In this document: in pieces, positions 45,001 to 56,600 of the stretch
How positions within the stretch are numbered: the stretch's first letter is position 1
How the letters are laid out: every line of letters begins with the position of its first letter
Origin: Nannobrachium achirus
Lineage: Eukaryota > Chordata > Actinopteri > Myctophiformes > Myctophidae
Reading direction: 5' to 3'
Assembly (NCBI GenBank): GCA_963921795.1
Contig: OY997641.1
Coordinates: 52,040,216 to 52,104,215, forward strand
DNA length: 64,000 nt
Notes under the pieces: generated by a model
The model's database searches: none
Seen by the model: the letters and a program-made list of their open reading frames with translations, nothing else
Told to the model about the DNA's origin: nothing
Program-made: the position numbers and the translations under genes

Positions 45001-48000
45001 ATCCAGCTATATTTGCAGACTAAATGTGCTTTACAGTAACAAGGACAGAGATCACCAGGCAGGGAGTTTCACTGCCAACAGCAAATACCTGGTTGTGATA
45101 CTGTAGTGTTATATTGTAGTAATAGTGTGTTATTACTGTCATATTACATAGTGATACAACCTTTCTGACATGATATGATATAGTACTATTGTCAGTTTGG
45201 TTTTCATCATAGCTTTCCATCAACTGGACTATACTGTATATGAGGCAGATATGTGTACAGCAGGGTTCCCCAATTAGTTTTCCCCAAGGGCCGAATTATG
45301 TCTAGGATACAGGGCCACAACATTGCAGGGGGTGACGGTGGTGTTCCCACTACTCCAGCGACAGTTTTCGTCGTTGTCAGGTGAAAATCTTGAATGTCTA
45401 AAACTGTTCGTTTTGAATTTATCATATTAAAAATGATTTAAACTAGTGAAAACAGCCGATCTACAAGCACACAACGCTTCGCGTTGCGAGGCGTTGTGTG
45501 CTTGTAGATCTGCTGTTTTCACTACTTTTGTGCGACGGCCTTGTATGATTTACGAAAGAACGTACAAATTTGGAGATACGAGATTTCCACCCGACAACGA
45601 CGATATACTAGCTTTGTTGCTGCTCTTATACCACCATTATTACTGGGGTTGGTGTGGGCCAGACAGTAGCCCCCCGCGGGCTGCAAATGGCTCGCGGGCC
45701 GCCTATTGGGGAACCCTGGTGTACAGTATCAGATGTATGAACAGTTAGAAAGATGTTAAATCAACAGCATCTGTCAGCAGTGAAACAGCAGTTAACTTAA
45801 GCAGGCAACTGAACTGTCTTGCTTCTGGAGCCCTGGTAGCCAGGCCCTGGACTGCTCAAGCTGCGGCAAGCACCAAGAACTAGAGGCAAGAAAATTTAAT
45901 ATGGGAGCCAACCCAGGGTAAAGCACTGGAGGGGCAAGAAGTACCACATGCTGTAGATGCACTGTGCGACAGCTTATAGCTAACAACACTGTAGATTTCA
46001 GGGTTTAGGTTTCTCAAACCTTCAAAGTTCAAGGTCTCCTCTTAACTCTGACAGTGTACAAATGAGCCAAATGAACCCTAACGAGTCCATTTGGGTTCCA
46101 TTTGTACACTGTCAGAGTTACAGATTAGTATGGGTCAATTTGGACCCCCCTAAAGGAACCCACAGTGTCCCTGGAATCCACTTTGAGAAACACTGCTGCT
46201 CTAGGTTAGGGTTAGGGTTAAGTTTAGGGTTCGATTTAGGGTTAGGGTTACTGTGACGTCAGACCACTCTAACAGAATGGGTTTGCCACTCTGATAAAAG
46301 TCAGATATTGATCATAGTGTAGGCCTCACCAAGAGGCATTCCTTGTACGGTGGCACCTACTGTAATATAGACGATCTACAAGATCACTACGGGTTGCTGA
46401 TGCTACTCATTTTGAGCTTGTGTGGATTGGTTCTTTTCAGGAAGTGGTGATTCCAGGGACTCTTTACGGACTAAGTTCCTTTAGGGGGGTCCAACTTGAC
46501 CCATACTAATCTGTAACTGTTCATACATCTGATACTGTACACCAGGGTTCCCCAATAGGCGGCCCGCGGGCCATTTGCAGCCCGCGGGGGGCTACTGTCT
46601 GGCCCACACCAACCCCAGTAATAATGGTGGTATAAGAGCAGCAACAAAGCTAGTATATCGTCGTTGTCGGGTGGAAATCTCGTATCTCCAAATTTGTACG
46701 TTCTTTCGTAAATCATACAAGGCCGTCGCACAAAAGTAGTGAAAACAGCAGATCTACAAGCACACAACGCCGCCTCGCAACGCGAAGCGTTGTGTGCTTG
46801 TAGATCGGCTGTTTTCACTAGTTTAAATCATTTTTAATATGATAAATTCAAAACGAACAGTTTTAGACATTCAAGATTTTCACCTGACAACGACGAAAAC
46901 TGTCGCTGGAGTAGTGGGAACACCACCGTCACCCCCTGCAATGTTGTGGCCCTCGGCTTGGTATCCTAGACATAATTCGGCCCTTGGGGAAAACTAATTG
47001 GGGAACCCTGCTGTACACATATCTGCCTCATATACAGTATAGTCCAGTTGATGGAAAGCTATGATGAAAACCAAACTGACAATACTATATCATATCATGT
47101 CAGAAAGGTTGTATCACTATGTAATATGACAGTAATAACACACTATTACTACAATATAACACTACAGTATCACAACCAGGTATTTGCTGTTGGCAGTGAA
47201 ACTCCCTGCCTGGTGATCTCTGTCCTTGTTACTGTAAAGCACATCAAAGGGGATTCCAGACGGTACGCGGTCACCGCCTGCTAGTAATTCATTTTCAACG
47301 GGAGGCGGGCGGCTTTTTCAGCCGCGCAGCGAAGTTTTGGGGCGGCGAGGAGAGCGGGCGCGGCCCCGTGAAATCTCCCGCGAGCGTGCTCGTTTGTGCA
47401 TGCGTACGCGGGCGGTGAGAGATGGATTGTGTTCATCTTTGTGAAATACCGCGCGGCGTTTAATCACTGAACGAGTGTGTTTGTGTCTCACCGCGGTGCG
47501 GCCACCGCTGATCCTAGCGGCAGCCCCGACGGCAACCGCCTGCCGTGTGTAGAGCACCTTAGTCTGCAAATATAGCTGGATTATACACCTACTGTACTAA
47601 CATGTACGTATGTATGACATACTGTAACAGCACAATTTGCTTGAATACATAGCTATATTTCATTATCAATAAACACAAAGACATGATACATATTCCTGGA
47701 ATTTATTGTTCTTGGCACATATACATCACACATTACATGTTTTGGCATCCTGTGTACTGGTAATATGCACTGGTGTTGCTACGAAGTGTCCTAGAACTGA
47801 AGTGGGAATGAAAACATGATTTCATGATTGTATTACAATTTTTTTTTTCTGTGAATCAGAATCATTGTGGTCACATTCTACAGGTGTACTTATTTTCAGG
47901 AAAAAAACAGGGCAGAGAGAGGGGAAACATGTTCATCATCTAACTCACAGCTTAGTTGAATGCTTGATTCTGAATTAATCAATTCCAATCATTGAATAAC

Positions 48001-50571
48001 CTGTCCAGCAGGTGGACATTTTAGTAAAAATGCTCTTTGCCATGGGCATACAGAATGAGAAGACAAACGGGCACAGTGTATTCTGGTTATATAAATCACC
48101 TCATGGAAAACCTTCACCACCAACACAACACTAATATAGTACCTTGGCATAATAATATCTTTGGCTATCATCAGTATCCAGGACCAGGACAATGCGATCA
48201 TATTATTATGAAAATTAACCGTGTAACCGTTAAGCATAACCGGTTATTATTATTTATTTTTTTCGTGTCATGGTATACTTCGAAAAGACCCATCCCTTGC
48301 GAGCTTATAAGACACCAAACATGAATAAACAATACCACATTCCATTATTGGAAACTGCACACAGTGCACAACAATAATATTATAAAGAAAAGAAAAGAAA
48401 ATGACAAAACAAAATAAATATACCTTACATATATGTTTTCTTTGTCTGTTTGTCCCATGCTTTCTCTAAATATTCTGCCAGTGCAAATATCTTGTGTTCA
48501 AAAATCCAACAAAGTCTCTCTGCGTCACTTAACCATATCAAATCTAGGTTTTTACACTTATTAAACAGTCTTTGACGTAGCTCATGATACAAAGGGCAGT
48601 AGAACATAAAGTGGAACTCATTCTCAATATCATTTATGTCACAATAAATACAAACCCCCTCTTCCTCCACTACTCCTCTGTATCTACCAGTTTCAAGGTG
48701 CAGGGGCATCTCATCCACAGTACTTGCCCAATGCCCATGCACCTTTTATTGATACATCCCAAATAAATATTTTCTTGGCAACTCTATTTTCTGGCATTCT
48801 GATTAATCTATTCCAATAGGCTACCATGCTGCCCTTCCACCTTACTTCACACGGTTCCCATCCCATATCTCCTGTTATTGCCAATACCTGGGCAAATGTA
48901 TGCACACCTAGGAAATACTGTATCGCTCTATTTTGGACCATTTGCCCTTTTCATATTTGTGTTTGAGCCCCATACACCTGCCATAATAGTCCATGACAGG
49001 GCAAACACACGTGTGAAATAGTTTGGAGTAAGCAGCATATCCCAGATCACCCAGCTGTTTGTTTTTTTGCTATTATGCCACCCAGAGCCCTACCAGCAGA
49101 TCCTGCCAATGATGATGTACCGTATTCAAAGTGTAAAGTTCATGTATGTATGTATGTATGAGATTAGGTCCACTTAGCAGCAGTATGTATGTATGTACAT
49201 GGTGTTATGGTCCACATAGCCGCAGGTAAAAGCAGGTCCACAAAAGGCGGCATCAAAGCAAAAAAGGCAGGTAAAACCTCCACGTTTCCAACGCATTGAC
49301 ACCAAGGGTATTAATCCAATCCAACATAGGAAAAGATGTCCGTCAACATTGTTCCAGTGTGTTCCTCAGTTATTTTGAACAAAGCTCTGCACAACGCGCT
49401 CCTGCAACTGGAGTCAGCGACGTGGAGGAAAAAGTAAAAGCTAGTTTCATTTCATCGGTGTCGCATATAGCCATGCCAGCATCTCAGGACGTGGGAGGCA
49501 GCCGGCCGTGGCTATTCCCATGACGAATGGCAAGAGGGACACTGGGGTAGGCTAGGCTTCGGGCATCCAGTTATGATACGGAGGGCACTGTTGATAGCCA
49601 CATCAACCTTGCCATGCACGGGGGTTCTGCTCCAGACTGGGGCACAGTAATCCGCTGCAGAGAAGACCAGGGCTTGGGTGTATATTCGCAGTGTCTTAGC
49701 AGAGGCTCCCTGCAGGTTGTACCAGCTATGCTCCAGTTAGGTCCTCATAAGATGACGGAATCCCATCCTCCATCAACCTATATGAATATATGAGAGTGGA
49801 ATTGAGTTTAGACACATTTTTACTAAATCAAAAAGTGCAAAAACTGTTCACACCAGAACTACAAGAGTCTGCTGCTGTTAACCGCTGGCCCGACCAGTAC
49901 GACAAATTTGAAGGTCTCCCCTTAACTTTGACAGAGTACAAATGGAACCAAATCCATTTGGTTCCATTTGTGCACTCTCAGTGTTAGAGAGTGCAGGGAG
50001 TTGTGTTACAAATGTTCGCTTTTAAAAGAGATTAAAACTTGCACTAATTTCTTTTCTTCAAAAACAGCAGATCAACAAGCTCGCAGCACTTTTTGTGTGA
50101 AATGATCATTCTTTCAGATTAACAACATGAACCCTCGCATCCCTATTCTGAGGAGAATACACACACAGAACAAAGGAATAGCATATGCACATCCCCAAAA
50201 TGTGTATACGGTGCTGGATCCAGGAAACAATGAATAAAGGATAATGTCCGCACACGTATAATGCTCTCACGTTTTTTAATTTCAACCAACAACGTTTCGC
50301 CCAACAGGGCTTTCTCAAGTTACAAGTGAGTGGCATTGGAGCCTATAAATAGGTCATATTCCATGGTGGGTGTCAACAATCAATTAGTTAATGAACCAAT
50401 AGAATTCAATTACATAAATTTAAATTTAAGAGCCATACACCTGAACACTAGGTTAAAAAATCATCATATGCAACCCAATCAGAATATGATTGGGTTGCAT
50501 TTACATATCACAAAGCATGAACATGTTACATACAAAGAGATACATATAATTCTAGGTTATATCTTTAATAC

Positions 50572-50645
<74 letters not shown>

Positions 50646-53600
50646 AGATTAATTCCTATGGAGTGTGCTATATTGTATAGTCACTATAAAAAGTTAATAG
50701 ATGTAATAACCAGGTAATTGATTGACTACAGAAATGTCCAAGAAAGCAGATCTACACGCGTCATACTCAAAAAATAGATGTCTACAGGCTCATAGTGGGC
50801 CAGTTGGTCACTTGGTGTCAGGGTAGTGTGTCCTGCACGTCTGTGCAGGACAATAAACTAGTTTATTCCATAGCATATGCACTCTAACCATGTTGATCAA
50901 GGATCTTCAAAATTAGCACATCTACAAACTCGCAGCACGGCAGCTTATATATCTACTATTATTATATATGCATTGCTATGTACTGTATATCTGCATTTCC
51001 TGTCAGTCTACTGTCCTATCAATAAGGATGTGGGGGGGGGGCATAGGCTATAAAGCAGGGGTCTTCATCAGGGGGTCCTCAGAGTTACTATAGGGGCCCT
51101 GGGGGGGGGGGGGGGGTCGCCAAATCTTTGTGTGATAGGATAATTAACAACTTGGGGGTTCAATCCCTATTTTGAGGGGAACTTAAGACAAAAATTGCAG
51201 ATCTACAAGCTCTCAACGCCTCCCATGTTGAGAGCTTGTAGATCTGCTATTGTTGGCAAATAGGCTTGGTGTAGTGGGGGGTCCCTGCTTCATCTCTCTC
51301 AGCTAAGGGGTCCCTGCTTTATCTCTCAGCTAAGGGATCCCTGCTTCATCTCAAGGGGTCCTTGCTTTATCTATCTCAGCTAGGGGGTCCCTGCTTCATC
51401 TCTGTCTCAGCTAAGGGGTCCCTGCTTTATCTCTCTCAGCTAAGGGGTCCCTGCTTCATCTTTCTCTCAGCTAAGTGGTCCTTGCTTCATCTCTCTCTCA
51501 ACTAAGGGGTCCCTGCTTCATCTCTCTCTCAACTAAGGGGTCCCTGATTCATCTCTCTCTCACATAAGGGGTCCCTGCTTCATCTCTCTCTCAGCTAAGG
51601 GGTCCCTGCTTCATCTCTCTCTCAGCTAAGGGGTCCCTGGCCTGAAAACGTTGAAGACCCCTGTTTTAGCTTGTAGTTGTTTAAATCAGCTTAGCAACAG
51701 CATTAGCATTAAATGTCCCAAGAAAGCAGACAATCAAACAGTGAAACAAACACACGCATCCCAATTGGCTACCACATCCTAACATTAGTGATGGATTTAA
51801 CAATGTATTTACTCTTACCTGAATGGACTTTGCAATAGAAGACAAAACGTTATCCGTGGCTCTCCGTGAGCTTCCTACCAGCCAGGCACTGCATGCATGC
51901 GTGCATGTGTAAACTGTAAACAAAGCCTCATCCTCACACACAGTGTTGTGTGAAAGCAATGCTGACAGGCACTATTAGCCAATCAAAAACACGACCTTCC
52001 CGAGAAGACCCGCCCTTACCCACCTCTGATTGGCCTACCAAACGTCATTCTCTGTGACTCATTAGGAAGTGTGTTCCTGCAACCTACCTTGATTTTATAT
52101 TTGGAAAGAATATAAACGTTGTCCTTTCTAAGCCATCTAGCCATCGAAAAATTACAAATCTAGTATTGAAATGCACAGAAAAATTACAGGATTCTGTGGG
52201 TGGTTCATGGTGTGTGATCTGGTGCATTTAAAACACGATCAAAACAGCATCCCGGTTCTGACAATGGAGCTCTCAGTTGCAGAACCGGGATGCTGTTTTG
52301 ATACATGATCAAAACAGCATCCCGGTTCTGAAAATGAAGCGCTCCAAGCGCTCCGTTGACGCGTTGCCATGGTTACCTCGCTAGGCGACTGAAAGAGTGG
52401 GAGGCGTCTGAAATGGAGGCCTTTGGGCATGTCCTTTGACGTTTAGACAAGACGCGGTGATTCCTTTGAAGTTTAGACAAGACGCAGTGAGGCAACTTGA
52501 CGGGGCGTCTTGCGTGATACGCGGTAGGGATGAGAACGTGTTGTATATACTGTATGGTACTTAGTATAGCTGTTTAGATTCTCTCTCCATCTAGGGAGAG
52601 CACCTTGGTGTATAAGAGGTGTCCCATATGACACTTGAGGAGGTCTTCTGCCCAACAGGGCAAAGCTCTGGCCGGGAGGCCGGGAGGCCAGATACACAGC
52701 TCTCTGATGCTGTGTATGCTGTTTCTCTGTTTCTGAAATCTTCAATAAATGTTTGACTTCACCTTGACTGGAACATTAATATTTTTCTATCACAAGATAT
52801 ACAGGTTCTGTTCCAACTTCTTCCATTTTGTTTGAACTTGAGGGAATTGGTAATCACCTCAATTAGATTTTCTGTCTGAATTTGCTTGTTTGAAAGAAAT
52901 TTACGTTTTCATTGAGTTGGCAACACTCACCCTTAAACTTTTTTTTTTGCCTCAAAGGAGTAGTTCACGCCATGAAGCCTTGAATTCATGGAGATTTTTT
53001 AGTTTGTGTCTCCATGTATTCTAAGCTTAAGTAATTAAGCTTATTCTAAATAAGTAATTTAATGGATGAACTACTCATTTTAAGACTGCTCAAATACATC
53101 AGCTGGGAGATCAGGGGAACCACTTTAACAGAATGGGTTTTCCGCTCTGACATCATGCTCTGACTTCACCATGATGTCAGGGGAACCACTTTAACAGAAT
53201 CCCTTTTATGCACATATATGGAGTTCCCTGATGCCATCACTATTAAGCCCAATCTAACAAGACTTCATATGGGAATGTCCATATATGGAGGCCACACCGG
53301 CCACATACCACACTAACAGCATCCATATATGGCCCAAGACAGCCCATGGCTGGTTCTACAGACATCTCCATGTATGGGCATGAAGGGATTGTATGTATGA
53401 TGTCAGATGTCATAGACGTCATAGGACTTTAACATAACGAACTAGAAGTAGTGCTCTTCCGAGCACAGGTCTCCAGCACCAGGCCAGGCGTCCTGGTGGT
53501 GCTACTGTATAATAGGCCAATATAAAAAGGGTGGCATATGTTCTTCACGTTAGACCTTTCATGGCAATCGGATGCTGCATGCATGATTTGAGGCATTGTG

Positions 53601-56600
53601 TTCCAAAAATGTGTTTTGCTAAAGTCTACCTGCTGGTGGCGCTATAAGAGGCCAATGTGAAAAGGGTAGCATTTGTTCCTTGACATAGTGGTAATATGTG
53701 TGGCAAATTTCAAGGTAATCGCAAGCTGCATTGATGATTTGAGGCATTTTGTTCAAAAACGGAGCAATCCCGCAAACTTTGGAAGCTAATATGATAACAC
53801 ATGATAGAGATACTGTGTACTGATTTGTGTTATTTTTGGAGAAAATCTGAAGGAGTAATATCCAAAAATGTGTTTTACATAAGTCGGCCCAAAGGTGGCG
53901 CTATAAAAGGCTGATGTGAAAAATGCAGTGAAAAGGTTTTTCCTTGGCCTCTAGGGAGTGCGTGTACACAGTTTGACACTGATCGGTGGAGTAAAAACAC
54001 AAATTGGCCTGCATAGCGCCACCATGGGGCTGATTTGAACATTTTGACGTGGCATTTCTTCCTCGGCCTAGTGGGAATGTGTGTGTGCGACTGAACTGAG
54101 TCAGTGGGTCCCTAGACATGAAAAATCACCGAGGTGCTCGTCCGCCATAGTGGCACGAATGGCGCAATGGCCAAATCAAATATGGCTGCCTTCGGCTATG
54201 ATGAAAATCCAACTTTTCTGTTTCTGGGTGTATATGCACATGTAATACCTCTATTTGGACTAATTGTGGTGTGGGGAATTCATTTCTGGGTATTACCCAG
54301 GGGGCAAAGGAAGGTGTGCTGCATTTGCCCCGACATACAAAGTTGTCCACCAGAAATATTATCTATGACCCAGTAGGATCACAACCTATATGGACAACCC
54401 GGTCAATTTGTACAACAAAGTCCAATATGGCCGCCTTTAGTTTTAATGGGGGGTGAATAGGGCAACATTTTTAAATGAGGGATATTTCCACGAAACTTCA
54501 CAGGTTGATCAATGGTATACATATGAACATTTTTTGTATTGCAAGTTTCCATGAAATCCAATATGGCCGCCACAATATGGCCGCCATAATGTAAGGACCC
54601 AGAAAATAGGTTTTGCCTCTAACTTCTGAACCAGATGAGCTAGAAACGCAAACTTGGTGTCTATTTCATGGTGTCTGACCATGGGAGACTCAATGGAATA
54701 GCTAATTTTATTATTGGGTGTGTCTGGACCTTTATTGTGCATATTTGCAAGATGGTGGACTCCCAAAATAGAGCTTTAACATAATTTCTACCATGATTGT
54801 TGACTGCTTTTGCAAATACAAGCAATATGAATCCATTTTCTAAGATTTATGGCACAGAAGGGACTGATATCTGTATTATTCTTGAGTTTGCATGTTGTCA
54901 AAATGGCTGTAAACGAGATATTATATTTCCTGTCCGATTCTACTGTATGTAGTTGTAGCAATGACTTCAGATAAAATCAGAGACCAAAACAATGTATCTA
55001 AATTATTTTTTAATTAAAAAAAAAGAAAAAAAAGAGAGAGATTATCTCAATGAAATGAATGCAACTGCCTTTTTGGGTCTTTCACACATAGACATGCACA
55101 TGCTTTCCAACAACTTCAGCTTCAGGGAAATTATAATGAACACATGATTAAAACAGGCTGCATTATAATGCAAATAATTGCTAGTCACTATCACTGTCAT
55201 GTGTACCTATCCTGCTGCATCTTGTCTCCAGTCCTTGGCAACGACACCCCAAGTAGCATGCAATTCCCTTCTTCGCACATGAACAGTTTTTCTGGCAGCC
55301 TTTGATACAGCTACATGATATTGCCTTGTCCCTAGGCCAGGCTGGCTCTGTAGATGGACAGGGGACTGCCTTCCCATCACTGAGAGACCATCCATATTCA
55401 ATGAAGCAAGGGATGTCTGGCTTCGCGATGTGTGCAGTTTTATCTATTATGGCTGCTAGAGCAGCTCTTTTCAGGTGCAGGCCAAAGGCATTTTCTGTAG
55501 GTGGCAGCAGCTTCAACAGGGTTGATCGGTTATTTAGGGAACTTGTACACTTTCAGCTTTGCCAGGTCAAAGTCCTCCGAATGGTCAGCTTTTGATGCAC
55601 AGCTATTGTGAGGTCTCTAGCCTGATTCTTGACATCCTCTGAGAGGGAATAAGAGGAATTTTCACCAAACTCCTGAAGTGCAGGGAGATCTAGACCCATG
55701 CTGGTCTTGAACCATGCCTTCTTTCCAGTGAAAAAGGGATAGAGTGGAGCTTACAAAAAATACTATAAAAGTGCAAGTAATGAACAAAATCGTTTTTGAA
55801 AAAATGGCATTGACATGGATATTTCAGAGACAAGATGATCCTTAATGGTCAAAACAATGTCAGAAATGCATTATACATGTCAGCATTAGTTGATTTAGAC
55901 CTACTGCACCTGTTTTTATTCCTAACAATGGCCAAGTTATGGCCCACGGTCTTCGGAATAGCAAAATGACCTTGACCATGACCTTTTGAGGTCCAAATCA
56001 CCCAAAATGGTCAAAAATATCAGAAATGAATTCCCCACAACACAATTAGTCGAAATAGAGGTATTACATGTGCATATACACCCAGAAACAGAAAAGTTGG
56101 ATTTTCATCATAGCCGATGGCAGCCATATTTTATTTGGCCATTGCGCCATTCGTGCCACTATGGCGGACGAGCACCTCAGTGATTTTTCATGTCTAGGGA
56201 CCCACTGACTCAGTTCAGGTGAGAAACTCCCCTAACACCAAATTGCGAACAGGACTTTAAGCCAGATACTGGTTTATCAATCCTACAAACTTTGGAAACC
56301 AATCTTAGCCAATCAGGATAGAATAGGCAAAATCGGACAGATCCATGTCGATCACATGACTGTCGAGATACTGCCTACAGATTTGTAGGATTTTTGGACA
56401 AAGTCTGTAAGAGTAGTGTACAGAAATGTGTTTTGCGAACATTGTCCTCATGGTGGCGCTAGAACAGGCCCATTTGAAAAATGTGGGTCAGAGGTTCTGA
56501 ATTGGCATCCAGGGAGTGTTTGTGGTCATTTTGGCAGCGACCGGCCCAACGGCGACTGAGATTAGGGGGTAACAAACTGCGAGGACGCACGGACGGACAG

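Larger units (their letters stand above)
40199..46186. repeat. Left arm of giant palindrome
   Basis: Inverse copy of 46442-52407. Paired coordinates sum to about 92,604-92,611 in the outer part, 92,582 from about 42.25 to 44.2 kb and 92,271 in the inner part, the steps marking indels. Contains CCGGGATGCTGTT inverted repeats, a hAT-like element, LINE fragments and (GT)n. Confidence 0.93.
46442..52407. repeat. Right arm of giant palindrome
   Basis: Near-identical inverse of the left arm. Differences: a 0.31-kb insertion (47245-47558), lack of the 373 bp present at 45748-46120 on the left, a longer (CA)n (50573-50641 against 41969-42009), and scattered substitutions that are denser at the outer edge. 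Confidence 0.93.

Noticed and set aside
46203..46250. A true telomere or chromosome end
   Set aside because: Only about seven degenerate units with unique and repeated DNA on both sides.
41893..50647. Paired ORFs in the palindrome arms as duplicated host genes
   Set aside because: The best ones are LINE C-terminal fragments; the others are short, repeat-derived and lack splice context.
55181..55516. Cysteine-rich ORF as a metallothionein or host tesmin-like gene
   Set aside because: It lies within long terminal inverted repeats, lacks an upstream start (TTG only) and follows a frameshift from an upstream coding remnant.
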